DNA of 64,000 nt from JACOMS01 sp051252005 (GCA_051252005.1 JBPOEZ010000003.1:186001-250000), one strand, 5' to 3'; counted from the first letter of the stretch, positions 34,534-43,219 are shown. Program-made: numbers and translations. The notes: generated by a model from the sequence alone, not told the origin.

Positions 34534-34896
34534 ATGTTATCTTCATTCAAAGCGCTTTGCGTCTCCCTTCTTTTTCTTGCGGCCTGCGCGCCTTATTCTT
34601 ACGGTCCGCCTTCAAATCCTGGGCCTCAAGTTCCGCCAAACCGTGTCGTTGATACGGGAGCGGCGTGCGGCGGTATGATGGGGCTAGTCTGCGGACAGTC
34701 TCAAGATTTTTGCCGCATCCCTATAGAAGGCCAATGCGGGGCGGCCGATCAGATGGGCACTTGCAGCCCGCGTCCGCAAATTTGCACGCAAGACTATCGC
34801 CCTGTCTGCGGCTGCGACGGGAAAACCTACGGCAATCAATGTATGGCAAACGGCGCAGGTGTTAGCGCCGCCTATAGCGGTGAATGCCGGAATTAA
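34534..34896 (+). CDS. Kazal-type serine protease inhibitor domain lipoprotein
   Basis: A 120-residue lipoprotein. The signal ends in the lipobox LAAC (about Cys18). A Pro-rich linker and a small Cys-containing segment (ACGGMMGLVCGQSQDFCRI) follow, and the C-terminal 37 residues are a Kazal domain: CTQDYRPVCGCDGKTYGNQC and GVSAAYSGEC. This fold inhibits serine proteases; bacterial versions are small surface lipoproteins with little known function. It is the last gene of the DUF533 unit and ends 9 bp before a convergent gene. Confidence 0.88.
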   Translation: MLSSFKALCVSLLFLAACAPYSYGPPSNPGPQVPPNRVVDTGAACGGMMGLVCGQSQDFCRIPIEGQCGAADQMGTCSPRPQICTQDYRPVCGCDGKTYGNQCMANGAGVSAAYSGECRN

Positions 34897-34905
34897 TCCT
34901 GATGC

Positions 34906-36087
34906 CTAATCTCGTAACCAAGGCCAAAAAATGCGCTCTCGGCACCACAGTGTCGCGAGCCACTTTTCGCCTGATGTCACGGGCGTTCCGGCATGGAGCG
35001 AGTCTTGTATAGGCACGCCGCTCGCGGCGGTATTTTGAAATAAAAGCCCCTGCCCGCGCGCGCCTTTGACAGAAATGTCCAGTTTTGGAAACGCCGTTTT
35101 CCCGCCCGTGTAACCCTCATTCAAATAAGTCAGAAGCGTATGGCTACGTTGCCCGCAGGCTTTGACCTTTGAATAGTCGCCTGCGTCTTCTTCAAGGAAG
35201 TCATGATGCGGGCGGTATTCTTGCCCAGGCCTGTACCGCAATAAGGTGATAAATTCACCGTTCTCAGGCGGAATGCCTGCCGCGAAAGACAATTTGCGCT
35301 GCAACAGAGCGCTCACAACATCCATCGACGCCGGAAGCAAAACCGCCCCATCAGATGTGCGGTATTGCGCGCGCGCCGCAGTGGCCGCCTCCGCATCCAC
35401 GACCTTTGACGGCTGCATCAAAGATGAAGACACAGCGACAAGATAATCACATTCTAGGGACGAGAGAACACCGCCGAGGGTTTCCACATTCGGGTTTTTC
35501 GCTAGTCCAGTTCGCTCAAACACGGGCTGCGCCTCAAACGCCGCTTCCAAAGCCCTTTCACATACGCCCTGACTAAAAGGCACGGTTTTTATGTCTGGCG
35601 TATCGCCCGCCGCGTTTAATTGCTTCACGCTTTCAAAAAACGGCACAGCAGGGCTAAGCCGCGCGGCCAGCGCGGAGAGCTCTGCTGCGGGCGCATAAAT
35701 GTGCCCGCGGCCCGCTTCGCGCAAAAGTAAAAATGCGGCGATCCAGTCGCCCGATTGCGCGGCGCGGCGAAGAAGGCTTGCGCCTAAACCCCGGCTTGCA
35801 TCCTGTCCCAACAGGATAACTGCGAGGCCGCGTACCGCAGGAGGGAACCCGCCCATGGCCGCCCGTAAAAACAAAGCTTGCGCGGCCTTGTCGTTGCTAG
35901 CCTCGTGGCATCGCAGCATATGCAAAGCCGCTAGCTGCGCTGCTATCACCGGAGAGCTATCTTTGATTGCCTCTAAACTACGGCAAGCCTCCTGGACATC
36001 TGCGCGCGAAGGATCCGCCCCGCCGCCTGACAAGAGCGCCATGGCCCGCGTATAAATCCCGCGCAACTGTTCCTGATTATGAACCAT
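34906..36087 (-). CDS. 2OG-Fe(II) oxygenase with Sel1-like helical repeats
   Basis: A 393-residue protein with two parts. Residues about 1-150 are helical pairs resembling Sel1/TPR repeats (AALHMLRCHEASNDKAAQAL, GGFPPAVRGLAVILLG, AAQSGDWIAAFLLL). Residues about 190-390 are a prolyl-4-hydroxylase-type oxygenase: the iron-binding HxD is in YRPHHDFLEED, the distal His in SLHAGTPVTSGEKWLATLW, and the Lys there would bind 2-oxoglutarate. It may hydroxylate a protein or peptide; the substrate is unknown. GGAGAA precedes the start. It is divergent from the next oxygenase-like gene. Confidence 0.88.
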   Translation of the reverse strand: MVHNQEQLRGIYTRAMALLSGGGADPSRADVQEACRSLEAIKDSSPVIAAQLAALHMLRCHEASNDKAAQALFLRAAMGGFPPAVRGLAVILLGQDASRGLGASLLRRAAQSGDWIAAFLLLREAGRGHIYAPAAELSALAARLSPAVPFFESVKQLNAAGDTPDIKTVPFSQGVCERALEAAFEAQPVFERTGLAKNPNVETLGGVLSSLECDYLVAVSSSLMQPSKVVDAEAATAARAQYRTSDGAVLLPASMDVVSALLQRKLSFAAGIPPENGEFITLLRYRPGQEYRPHHDFLEEDAGDYSKVKACGQRSHTLLTYLNEGYTGGKTAFPKLDISVKGARGQGLLFQNTAASGVPIQDSLHAGTPVTSGEKWLATLWCRERIFWPWLRD

Positions 36088-36131
36088 AGGTTCTCCTAGC
36101 AGACACGCATCTTGTTTGATATAGCGCCAAC

Positions 36132-36797
36132 ATGGAACACACGAAAAATGCCGCGTCGGAATATAGCCAAAAGGGCCGCGCGCTTCTGCCTGCGCTGATG
36201 TCGCCTTTAGCCGCGTCGAACATGACGTTTGAAATTCAAAAGATCATCGCCCAAGTCGGCGACCACCTTTTGGCGGCGCCCCGTGTCGGCGAAAAACCCG
36301 CTTACGAGCTTTACGGTTATAAATGGTGGCCCATGGCGACCTTCCACATGGGCCTTACAGCCTATATGGAAACTGTCACAGGCAAAGCGCTCTTACCGAC
36401 CTATGCGTTTTTCAGATCCTACCAGAAAGGCGACATTTGCCGTATTCACGCTGACCGCGCGGCCTGTGAACATTCTTTGTCGCTTACCCTTGCTTACGGC
36501 GACAAGCAGCCTTGGGCGCTTAGCGTCGAAGACCAGCCGCTCACCGAGAACACATATTTCAAAGCCGGACAGGCGGCGGATTACGGCGGCAACCCTTATA
36601 CGGATTTCCCCATGTCACCTGGCGACGCCGTCCTTTATAAAGGCATAGAGCACCGCCACGGACGCCTTGCCCCCAATCCGAACAGATGGTCGGCGCATAT
36701 GTTTTTACACTGGGTTGAAAAAGACGGACCTTATGCCGGTGAGGCCTATGACGGCCATACACTGCCCGCCCATGGCGACATTGTTTTCCCCGCATAA
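36132..36797 (+). CDS. 2OG-Fe(II) oxygenase-like protein
   Basis: A 221-residue soluble protein. The core has the double-stranded beta-helix pattern: AFFRSYQKGDICRIHADRAA with an HxD, SLSLTLAYGDKQPWALSVE, then MSPGDAVLYKGIEHRHGRL with a distal His and RWSAHMFLHWVE with an Arg that could hold 2-oxoglutarate. This suggests an iron oxygenase, but I do not recognise a named family. It is followed after 3 bp by a flavin monooxygenase, so the two probably act together. Confidence 0.68.
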   Translation: MEHTKNAASEYSQKGRALLPALMSPLAASNMTFEIQKIIAQVGDHLLAAPRVGEKPAYELYGYKWWPMATFHMGLTAYMETVTGKALLPTYAFFRSYQKGDICRIHADRAACEHSLSLTLAYGDKQPWALSVEDQPLTENTYFKAGQAADYGGNPYTDFPMSPGDAVLYKGIEHRHGRLAPNPNRWSAHMFLHWVEKDGPYAGEAYDGHTLPAHGDIVFPA

Positions 36798-36800
36798 TTG

Positions 36801-37988
36801 ATGAGTGCGAAAGCCTACAACATTGGCATTGCAGGCTCTGGCATCGCTGGGTTATCTGCGGCTCTGTTTCTGCAGCGTGCGGGCCACACGCCAACGCTCT
36901 ATGACCAAATGGAAACGCCGAAGCCTATCGGCTCAGGCCTAATGCTACAGCCCACGGGCCTCGCCGTAATGGAGAGACTTGACCTTCTCAACGCGATTAA
37001 AAGTTACGGACAGCCTATAGAACGGCTCATCGGCGTCGCAGGCAAGCGCCCAATACTTGACGTCCGCTATGACGCTTTGAAGGGCAGATATAGCGGCCTC
37101 GCTGTTCACCGCGCCGCGCTTTTTGATGTGCTCTACCAAGCCGTAATAGCCGAAAACATTCCGATCCAAACCGGACGCGCTGTGCGTTCTGTGAAAAATG
37201 GCGCTTTGGTTTTCTCAGACGGTAAAATCTCAGGGACACATGATTTCGTCATCGACGCCCTCGGCGTTACCTCGCCGCTTAAACCCAAACAGGCTAAACC
37301 CCTGCCCTACGCCGCGCTTTGGGCGACGCTGGACTGGAATGCAGCGGGCGGGTTTAACGAGGAATGGCTTGAGCAGCGCTATAAGGCAGCGCGTAAAATG
37401 ATCGGGGTTCTGCCCGTCGGGACAATTCCGGGTGACCCTATCCCTAAAGCCACGTTCTTTTGGAGCCTGAAACATACAGATTATGCCAAATGGCAAGAGC
37501 GTGGGTTGGATGCGTGGAAAGCGGAAGTCAAAGCCCTCTGGCCGGAAACTACGCAGTTACTTTCGCAGATTACAAAGCCGGAACAGCTCACCCTTGCACG
37601 CTATGCAAGCCAAACTCTCTCTCCGCCATACATTGGTAAATTAGTCCACATCGGCGATGCCTATCACTGCGCCTCGCCGCAACTTGGCCAAGGGGCGAAC
37701 ATGGCGCTCCTCGATGCTTACGCCCTTGCGGAGACTATCACGCAAGAACCCTCTCCTGAAATGGCCTTCCACGCTTTCCATAGAAATCGCCGAATGCATG
37801 TCAATCTTTATCAACTCATGGCGAGCGCTTTCACGCCTGTCTATCAATCTGACGGCCGGATTATTCCGTGGCTAAGAGATCACATCGTCCCGATCATTGC
37901 CCGCATTTGGCCGTTCCCAAAGATATTAGCCGCAATCGTCGCCGGTTTGATTGGAAGCCCGCTCAAAACTTTAGGCCTTAAAAAATAA
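36801..37988 (+). CDS. FAD-dependent monooxygenase
   Basis: A 395-residue flavoprotein of the aromatic-hydroxylase class (UbiH/salicylate hydroxylase-like). The nucleotide-binding GxGxxG is in IGIAGSGIAGLSAALFLQ, and the second FAD motif with GD is in LVHIGDAYHCASPQLGQGAN. There is no obvious membrane segment. I chose the ATG at 36801; a TTG directly before it is also possible. It lies 3 bp after the oxygenase-like gene. The substrate is unknown; small-molecule tailoring is an inference from the neighbours. Confidence 0.88.
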   Translation: MSAKAYNIGIAGSGIAGLSAALFLQRAGHTPTLYDQMETPKPIGSGLMLQPTGLAVMERLDLLNAIKSYGQPIERLIGVAGKRPILDVRYDALKGRYSGLAVHRAALFDVLYQAVIAENIPIQTGRAVRSVKNGALVFSDGKISGTHDFVIDALGVTSPLKPKQAKPLPYAALWATLDWNAAGGFNEEWLEQRYKAARKMIGVLPVGTIPGDPIPKATFFWSLKHTDYAKWQERGLDAWKAEVKALWPETTQLLSQITKPEQLTLARYASQTLSPPYIGKLVHIGDAYHCASPQLGQGANMALLDAYALAETITQEPSPEMAFHAFHRNRRMHVNLYQLMASAFTPVYQSDGRIIPWLRDHIVPIIARIWPFPKILAAIVAGLIGSPLKTLGLKK

Positions 37989-38018
37989 GCAGCAAAAGAA
38001 GCCGCAGCCCACTCATAC

Positions 38019-38050
38019 AAAAAGGCTGCCCAGCAAAATGCCTGCAGCCT
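38019..38050 (-). terminator. Terminator after the outer-membrane barrel gene
   Basis: On the minus strand AGGCTGC and GCAGCCT pair around a 14-base loop and are followed by TTTTT. It lies about 50 bp beyond the barrel gene's stop. Confidence 0.6.
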
Positions 38051-38099
38051 CTATAGTTAGTTAGGTATGTCTTAAGCGATTTATACCGCGTAGACTCCG

Positions 38100-38912
38100 C
38101 TAGAATTTGTGCGCAAAGGCAAGAGAGACACTATCTAAAGCACTGCTCGTACTATCTTCTTCATACCGCGTATAATCAACGCGCACAGAGTTACGAGGAT
38201 TCCAAGCATATTCTGCGCCGCCGCCATACGCCACGCCGTCTAAGGTCACCGAACCGCCGCCTATGCCAATTTGAGTGCTATGATAACCCCCACGCGCATG
38301 CACGGCAATTCTATCCGTGATCGGCAACCGGCCGACCGCAAAACCTGCAATCTGGTAATCAACATTTGCTGCACTCGCAGACTCTTTGATCACCCCGACA
38401 GAGCCTTCCAGTTCTGCGCCAACATAGTAAGCGGATTGATATCCCAAGCGCGCTTGCAAGCCAATCGCATCAGAATCTACATCATATAAACTCGTGCCTA
38501 ATGAGCCATATATATATCCATTTCGGCGAGCTTTATGCGGCCCGCGAAGCTGCGGAGCGCCGTAAGTATACTGCCCGCCTTGAGCGTATGCCGCCGGAGT
38601 ATAATGTCCGCCCTGAACCTGTGTGCCATAAACGTGTGGATCAGGCTGTTGAGCGTAATCATAGGAATAACTCTGGGCTTGAGGCTGTTGTTGATAGCCT
38701 TGGTTATAGTCATACTGTGTAGAACTTTGCTGGTTTGCGACTGAATAAGTCGCCCCTGTCGGGCATTGACTGACATAACATCCAGACGCGCACTGACTGA
38801 CGTAGCAGCCCGAAGAAGCTGTTTGGCTATGGCCATATGTTCTAGCCTCATTGTTCATAGAACAGGCTGAAATGAGAACTGCCGAGGACGACAGAAGAAG
38901 AATACGATACAT
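38100..38912 (-). CDS. Outer-membrane beta-barrel lipoprotein with a Cys-rich tandem motif
   Basis: A 270-residue envelope protein. The lipobox is LISAC (about Cys17). Next comes a tandem repeat of SGCYVSQC (about residues 33-51) and then a Gln/Tyr-rich low-complexity stretch up to about residue 120. The C-terminal 145 residues are an OmpA/porin-type 8-strand barrel: GYIYGSLGTSLYDVDSDAIG, ARLGYQSAYYVGAELEGS, VHARGGYHSTQIGIGGG, and the ending VSLAFAHKF with terminal Phe. A barrel combined with a lipid anchor is uncommon. It is monocistronic with its own terminator. Confidence 0.8.
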   Translation of the reverse strand: MYRILLLSSSAVLISACSMNNEARTYGHSQTASSGCYVSQCASGCYVSQCPTGATYSVANQQSSTQYDYNQGYQQQPQAQSYSYDYAQQPDPHVYGTQVQGGHYTPAAYAQGGQYTYGAPQLRGPHKARRNGYIYGSLGTSLYDVDSDAIGLQARLGYQSAYYVGAELEGSVGVIKESASAANVDYQIAGFAVGRLPITDRIAVHARGGYHSTQIGIGGGSVTLDGVAYGGGAEYAWNPRNSVRVDYTRYEEDSTSSALDSVSLAFAHKF

Positions 38913-39074
38913 AATTTAGCCCACCTAATTCAAAAACGCCTATGTAGCCTATCAAGTTTAAAATACGTTGAATCCTCCTTTAAGGTTTGATTCAAGGTTT
39001 GTGATCGTTTGGCCCTACATAATCGTGCCGCCTTTACCCTTGATCACCTCTGAGCAGCGGCGTAACAACACCCT

Positions 39075-40262
39075 ATGTTTCAGACCTTTTTCTCCGAGCT
39101 ACGCTCTGCAAAAATTCCCGTTACCATAAGGGAGTACCTCACCTTGCTTGAAGGACTTGAAAAAGACGTGCCGGGCGAGAGCCTTGATGGGTTCTATTAT
39201 CTATCCCGCACAGCCCTTGTCAAAGATGAGCGTGATCTTGATAAGTTTGATCAGGTCTTCTCTCATGTCTTTCGGGGAATGGATTATCTTTCTGATATTT
39301 TCGGACAGTCAGAAGCAGAAATCCCGTCAGATTGGCTCAAGGCGCTCGCTGAAAAATATCTGACCCCTGAAGAGATGGCAGAAATACAAGGCCTCGGCGA
39401 CCTCGACAAAATCATGGAAGCCCTCAAAGAACGGCTTGAAAACCAAGATAAACGCCATGAGGGCGGCAATAAGAATATTGGCACGGCAGGTACATCCCCG
39501 TTTGGCGCGCATGGGTATAACCCCGAAGGCGTTCGCATAGGCCAAGACAAAGGCCGACACGGCAAGGCTGTGAAAGTTTGGGATAAGCGGCAGTTTAAAA
39601 ACCTTGACGGCGACAAAGAACTCGGCACCCGCAACATCAAAGTCGCTCTGAGGCGTCTACGCCGTTTTGCCCGCGAAGGCGCGCAGGACGAACTTGATTT
39701 AGACGGCACCATTAAAGGCACGGCAAAGCAAGGCTGGCTCGACATTCAAATGCGAGCCGAGCGCCGCAACGCGGTGAAAGTTCTCGCGCTGTTTGACATT
39801 GGCGGGTCCATGGATGCCCACGTTAAACAGGCCGAGGATCTCTTTTCCGCTGCCAAATCCGAGTTCAAACGGCTTGAATATTTCTATTTTCATAACTGCA
39901 TCTATGAGCACGTTTGGAAGGATAATATCCGCCGCATGCGCGAAGTCACGCCGACGTGGGACATCCTGCATAAGTTCCCATCCGACTACCGCGTTGTGTT
40001 TATTGGCGACGCGGCCATGAGCCCTTACGAAGTGGCCATGCGCGGCGGCTCGGTCGAACACTGGAACGAAGAAGCTGGCGCGGTATGGTTACAGCGCTTT
40101 GTTGATGTCTACCCGCACATAATTTGGATCAACCCGACGCCCGAAAAATATTGGCAATATTCACAATCGACGAATATGATCCAAGAAATAATCGGCAAAG
40201 ACCGCATGTTCCCAATGACCCTCTCGGGCCTCGAAAATGCAATGAAAGAATTGGCGCGTTAA
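39075..40262 (+). CDS. VWA-domain protein, CoxE-like
   Basis: A 395-residue cytoplasmic protein. The N-terminal half is helical (FFSELRSAKIPVTIREYLTL, FDQVFSHVFRGMDYLSDIFG). The C-terminal half is a von Willebrand A domain with LFDIGGSMDAHVKQAEDLFS as the metal-site motif, where the usual DxSxS reads DIGGS. CoxE-like proteins normally pair with a MoxR/CoxD AAA+ ATPase to insert or remodel metal centres. No such ATPase gene is directly upstream in this window. The next gene, a dihydroorotase, begins 1 bp after the stop. Confidence 0.88.
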   Translation: MFQTFFSELRSAKIPVTIREYLTLLEGLEKDVPGESLDGFYYLSRTALVKDERDLDKFDQVFSHVFRGMDYLSDIFGQSEAEIPSDWLKALAEKYLTPEEMAEIQGLGDLDKIMEALKERLENQDKRHEGGNKNIGTAGTSPFGAHGYNPEGVRIGQDKGRHGKAVKVWDKRQFKNLDGDKELGTRNIKVALRRLRRFAREGAQDELDLDGTIKGTAKQGWLDIQMRAERRNAVKVLALFDIGGSMDAHVKQAEDLFSAAKSEFKRLEYFYFHNCIYEHVWKDNIRRMREVTPTWDILHKFPSDYRVVFIGDAAMSPYEVAMRGGSVEHWNEEAGAVWLQRFVDVYPHIIWINPTPEKYWQYSQSTNMIQEIIGKDRMFPMTLSGLENAMKELAR

Positions 40263-40263
40263 C

Positions 40264-41586
40264 ATGAATTATGACCTTATCATTTCCGGCGGCACGGTCG
40301 TCAATCAAGACGGAATGGGAGTCGCCGATATTGGCATAGTCAGTGGCAAAATTGCGGAAATCGGTGATCTTTCCACGGCAAGTGCGGGACGCACCCTGAA
40401 CGTAAAAGGGCTGCATGTCCTCCCCGGCGTTATCGATACGCAGGTGCATTTCAGAGAACCTGGCCCCACCCATAAAGAAGACTTAGAGCACGGCTCACGC
40501 GGTGCGGTGCTTGGCGGCGTTACGGGCGTGTTTGAGATGCCCAACACCAACCCAACCACAAGCACACCCGCTATGCTCGAAGATAAATTATCCCGCGCGC
40601 GAAACCGTATGCATTGTAATTTCGCCTTCTATGTCGGCGGGACACACGATAATGCTGACCACCTCAATGAGCTTGAACGCCTACCCGGATGTTGCGGCGT
40701 CAAAGTGTTTATGGGCGCTAGCACAGGCGATTTGCTAATCGCTGATGATGACGGACTGCGCCGTGTTTTAGCCTCCATCAATCGCCGCGCGAGTTTTCAT
40801 TCCGAAGACGAAGAGCGCATGAACGGCCGCAAACACCTCGCCCGCAAAGGCGACTGGACGAGCCATACGGATGTCCGCGATAAAAAAGCTGCGCTGATCT
40901 CGACTGAACGGCTCATTCGCATGGCAAGGGAAGCGCGCAAACGCATTCACGTTCTGCATATTTCAACCATGGAAGAACTGCCTATTCTTGCGGCGAACAA
41001 AGATTTGGTGAGCTGCGAAGTCACCCCTAATCACCTCACTCTGATCGGGCCAGAGGACTACGCAAACCTCAAAGGCCGCGTGCAGCAAAACCCTCCGATC
41101 CGCGATAACGCGAACCGCCTTGGCCTCTGGGCCGGCGTCGCCAATGGCACGATTGATATTCTGGCGACAGATCACGCACCGCATACGCTAGAAGAAAAAT
41201 CTAAGCCTTATCCGGCCTCGCCGTCTGGCATGCCGGGCGTGCAAACGCTCGTGCCGATGATGCTTGATTGGGTCAGTAAAGGCGCGCTTACACTACAACG
41301 TTTCGTCGACCTTACCTCTCACGGCCCGAACCGCATTTGGGGAATCGCCGGAAAAGGTCGTCTCGCAGTTGGGTATGACGCCGACATCACCATTGTAGAC
41401 ATGAAGGCGAAACGCGCGATCCTTGATAAAGACCAAGCTAACAAATCTGGCTGGACACCTTATCATGAACGCGAAGTTACAGGCTGGCCAACGCACACCA
41501 TCATCGACGGCAACGTCATCATGGAAAATGACGAAGTCGTCTTAGAAGCGCAGGGGCAAGCCTACCATTTTAGTGAGTGCCTTTAA
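40264..41586 (+). CDS. pyrC: Dihydroorotase
   Basis: A 440-residue cyclic amidohydrolase of pyrimidine synthesis (carbamoyl-aspartate to dihydroorotate). The metal-binding loop reads VIDTQVHFREPG, where the first His of the usual HxH is Gln, as in the Bacteroidetes-like DQVHF class. The other ligands are in place: VKVFMGASTG with the Lys, VLHISTMEE, VTPNHLTL and ATDHAPH with the Asp. Length and the C-terminal strand YDADITIVDMKAKR are normal. It is 1 bp after the VWA gene. No other pyr gene lies in the window, so an allantoinase-type or other amidohydrolase function cannot be fully excluded. Confidence 0.88.
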   Translation: MNYDLIISGGTVVNQDGMGVADIGIVSGKIAEIGDLSTASAGRTLNVKGLHVLPGVIDTQVHFREPGPTHKEDLEHGSRGAVLGGVTGVFEMPNTNPTTSTPAMLEDKLSRARNRMHCNFAFYVGGTHDNADHLNELERLPGCCGVKVFMGASTGDLLIADDDGLRRVLASINRRASFHSEDEERMNGRKHLARKGDWTSHTDVRDKKAALISTERLIRMAREARKRIHVLHISTMEELPILAANKDLVSCEVTPNHLTLIGPEDYANLKGRVQQNPPIRDNANRLGLWAGVANGTIDILATDHAPHTLEEKSKPYPASPSGMPGVQTLVPMMLDWVSKGALTLQRFVDLTSHGPNRIWGIAGKGRLAVGYDADITIVDMKAKRAILDKDQANKSGWTPYHEREVTGWPTHTIIDGNVIMENDEVVLEAQGQAYHFSECL

Positions 41587-41598
41587 AACTGCCCAATA

Positions 41599-41626
41599 AA
41601 AAAGGCCCCGAAATCGGAGCCTTTTT
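41599..41626 (+). terminator. Rho-independent terminator after the dihydroorotase
   Basis: AAAAAGGC and GCCTTTTT flank a CCGAAATCGG core, giving a stem with one mismatch and a T run. Confidence 0.75.
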
Positions 41627-41641
41627 AAATATATTTCTACG

Positions 41642-42235
41642 CTAATGCCCGTTACGGCGATTGTGGTAACGTCTGCGATTGTGGTTATTATAACGATGCC
41701 CGTAATTACGACCACCGGAATAATTATAGCCCGTGCCGACAGTAATGCTCACACCTGAACGGGGCGCGTAATAAGGATTTCCGTAATAATAGGTTGGCTG
41801 TGGTTGGTAGTAAGTGCCGCCGTAATAGGGCTGCGTTTGATATGTCTGCGTATACGTTGTCTGCGGATAATACCCACCAGAGCTGTACCCATTATTGTAA
41901 TAGCCGTTATTGTAACCGCCGCTATACCCATTGTTGTAGTGCCCACCGCCATAAGTCCGGCTTTGGTGGCTACTATTATCCCCCGCAATAGCTGCGCCGG
42001 CTACGCCGCCTATGACAGCGCCAAGTACAGAGCCTTCTGTCCGCGCGCCGCTACCTGCTACTTGTGACCCAATAACACCGCCAGCGATTGCGCCGATAAC
42101 GCCGCCGACAAGCTGCTGGTCACCATTACTGCTTTGATGACGGTGATTATAGCCGTTATCGTGGGCGGTTGCCGTCATAGGCAAGAACCCAACAATAGCG
42201 GTTGCCGCGATGGCATATCCAAATTGTTTAATCAT
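41642..42235 (-). CDS. Glycine-zipper exported protein (first of two tandem copies)
   Basis: A 197-residue protein with a signal peptide (ending TATA, about residue 24) and a glycine-zipper hairpin at about residues 42-85 (VGGVIGAIAGGVIGSQVAG, EGSVLGAVIGGVAGAAIAG). The C-terminal half is low complexity, rich in Tyr, Asn and Gly, and ends with a basic HRYNNHNRRRYHNRR tail. I chose the ATG at 42235 because GGAGA sits just upstream. The zipper closely matches the next gene, so they are duplicates. Envelope location is likely; function unknown. Confidence 0.8.
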   Translation of the reverse strand: MIKQFGYAIAATAIVGFLPMTATAHDNGYNHRHQSSNGDQQLVGGVIGAIAGGVIGSQVAGSGARTEGSVLGAVIGGVAGAAIAGDNSSHQSRTYGGGHYNNGYSGGYNNGYYNNGYSSGGYYPQTTYTQTYQTQPYYGGTYYQPQPTYYYGNPYYAPRSGVSITVGTGYNYSGGRNYGHRYNNHNRRRYHNRRNGH

Positions 42236-42338
42236 GATTGTCTCCATTTATCGCGGATAACCCCGCTCCCATTCCGTGCCATTATAGCAAAACCGTAAAC
42301 TTAGTGCAAAAGGAAGACACAGTCGTCCGCCAAGCAGG

Positions 42339-42363
42339 AAAGCCCGGCCAGTAGCCGAGCTTT
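42339..42363 (-). terminator. Putative terminator between the two glycine-zipper genes
   Basis: AAAGCTCGGC and GCCGGGCTTT pair on the minus strand with one G-U and a 5-base loop. The T run is only three long. Confidence 0.5.
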
Positions 42364-42404
42364 ATTATTCTATGATCCGTGTTCACATTAGGCCTTTTAA
42401 GGCT

Positions 42405-43121
42405 CTACCGTGTGCGGTTTTTCACGTCACGCTTGCGGTCTTTTAACCGATCAAGGTCTTGTCCGATTTGCGTGATCCGTTGAGCACGGTGTTGACTATA
42501 CCCATAACGCTGCTGCGCTTGCAATCTATCCCGTTCTGCCCGCAAGCCATCAATTCTGTCCTTGATGTTCTCTACGCGGTTAACGCCGTGACCATAACCA
42601 TGGCCGTAATTTACTGGGCGCGAATTATGCGAGGTCGTTGTATAACCGCCGCCATAAGTGCGTGATGGGCCGGAGCTATAGGTCGTTGTCGTCCGAGTCG
42701 TTCCGCCGTAAGTACGGGTTGGCGTAGAGCGGTAAGTCGTGCCGTATGTATTGCCGCCATTATAGGTCGTTGGATATAATGATCCGCCAGAGTAACCGCT
42801 TCCGTATACTTGGGCGCTTTCCTGGCGGCAGTTGCGCTTATCACCGGCAATACCGGCTCCGGCTGCTGCGCCGAGGACTGCGCCAATGGCTGAACCTTCA
42901 CTGCGAGCGCCGTTACCAGAGACTTGTGATCCGAAGACACCACCTGCGACAGCGCCAAGAAGGCCGCCGACAATTTGGTTGTTTGTATCGGATTTTTTAC
43001 AATTCTCATAATGCTGAGCAGAGCTAGAATAGGTTTGTGCTTGGGCTGCAGCTGGGAGGCCAAACGTTACCGCAGCGACAAAGGCGGCGGCCAGGGATGT
43101 GTTGCGTGATAGCGTTTTCAT
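42405..43121 (-). CDS. Glycine-zipper exported protein (second tandem copy)
   Basis: A 238-residue protein with a signal peptide (about residues 1-28, ending AQAQ). The zipper at about residues 50-95 (VGGLLGAVAGGVFGSQVSG, EGSAIGAVLGAAAGAGIAG) is nearly the same as in the neighbouring gene. Two Cys flank it (ENCKKSD and KRNCRQE). A Thr/Tyr/Ser/Gly-rich region follows. The last 55 residues are a charged helical stretch (VENIKDRIDGLRAERDRLQA) that could form a coiled coil. Role unknown; envelope stability is an inference. Confidence 0.8.
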   Translation of the reverse strand: MKTLSRNTSLAAAFVAAVTFGLPAAAQAQTYSSSAQHYENCKKSDTNNQIVGGLLGAVAGGVFGSQVSGNGARSEGSAIGAVLGAAAGAGIAGDKRNCRQESAQVYGSGYSGGSLYPTTYNGGNTYGTTYRSTPTRTYGGTTRTTTTYSSGPSRTYGGGYTTTSHNSRPVNYGHGYGHGVNRVENIKDRIDGLRAERDRLQAQQRYGYSQHRAQRITQIGQDLDRLKDRKRDVKNRTR

Positions 43122-43219
43122 TTTAATTCTCCGTGTCTGAAACAGTTTATTCCGTTTCGTTGATCATGGAGTAGCAAATGGCGTCTGAATGTTATCTGAG
43201 CCTGAAATTAATCTTCTGT

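Noticed and set aside
36132..36797. Naming the gene as a phytanoyl-CoA or prolyl hydroxylase
   Set aside because: Only the HxD...H core pattern is visible; a specific family name is not supported.
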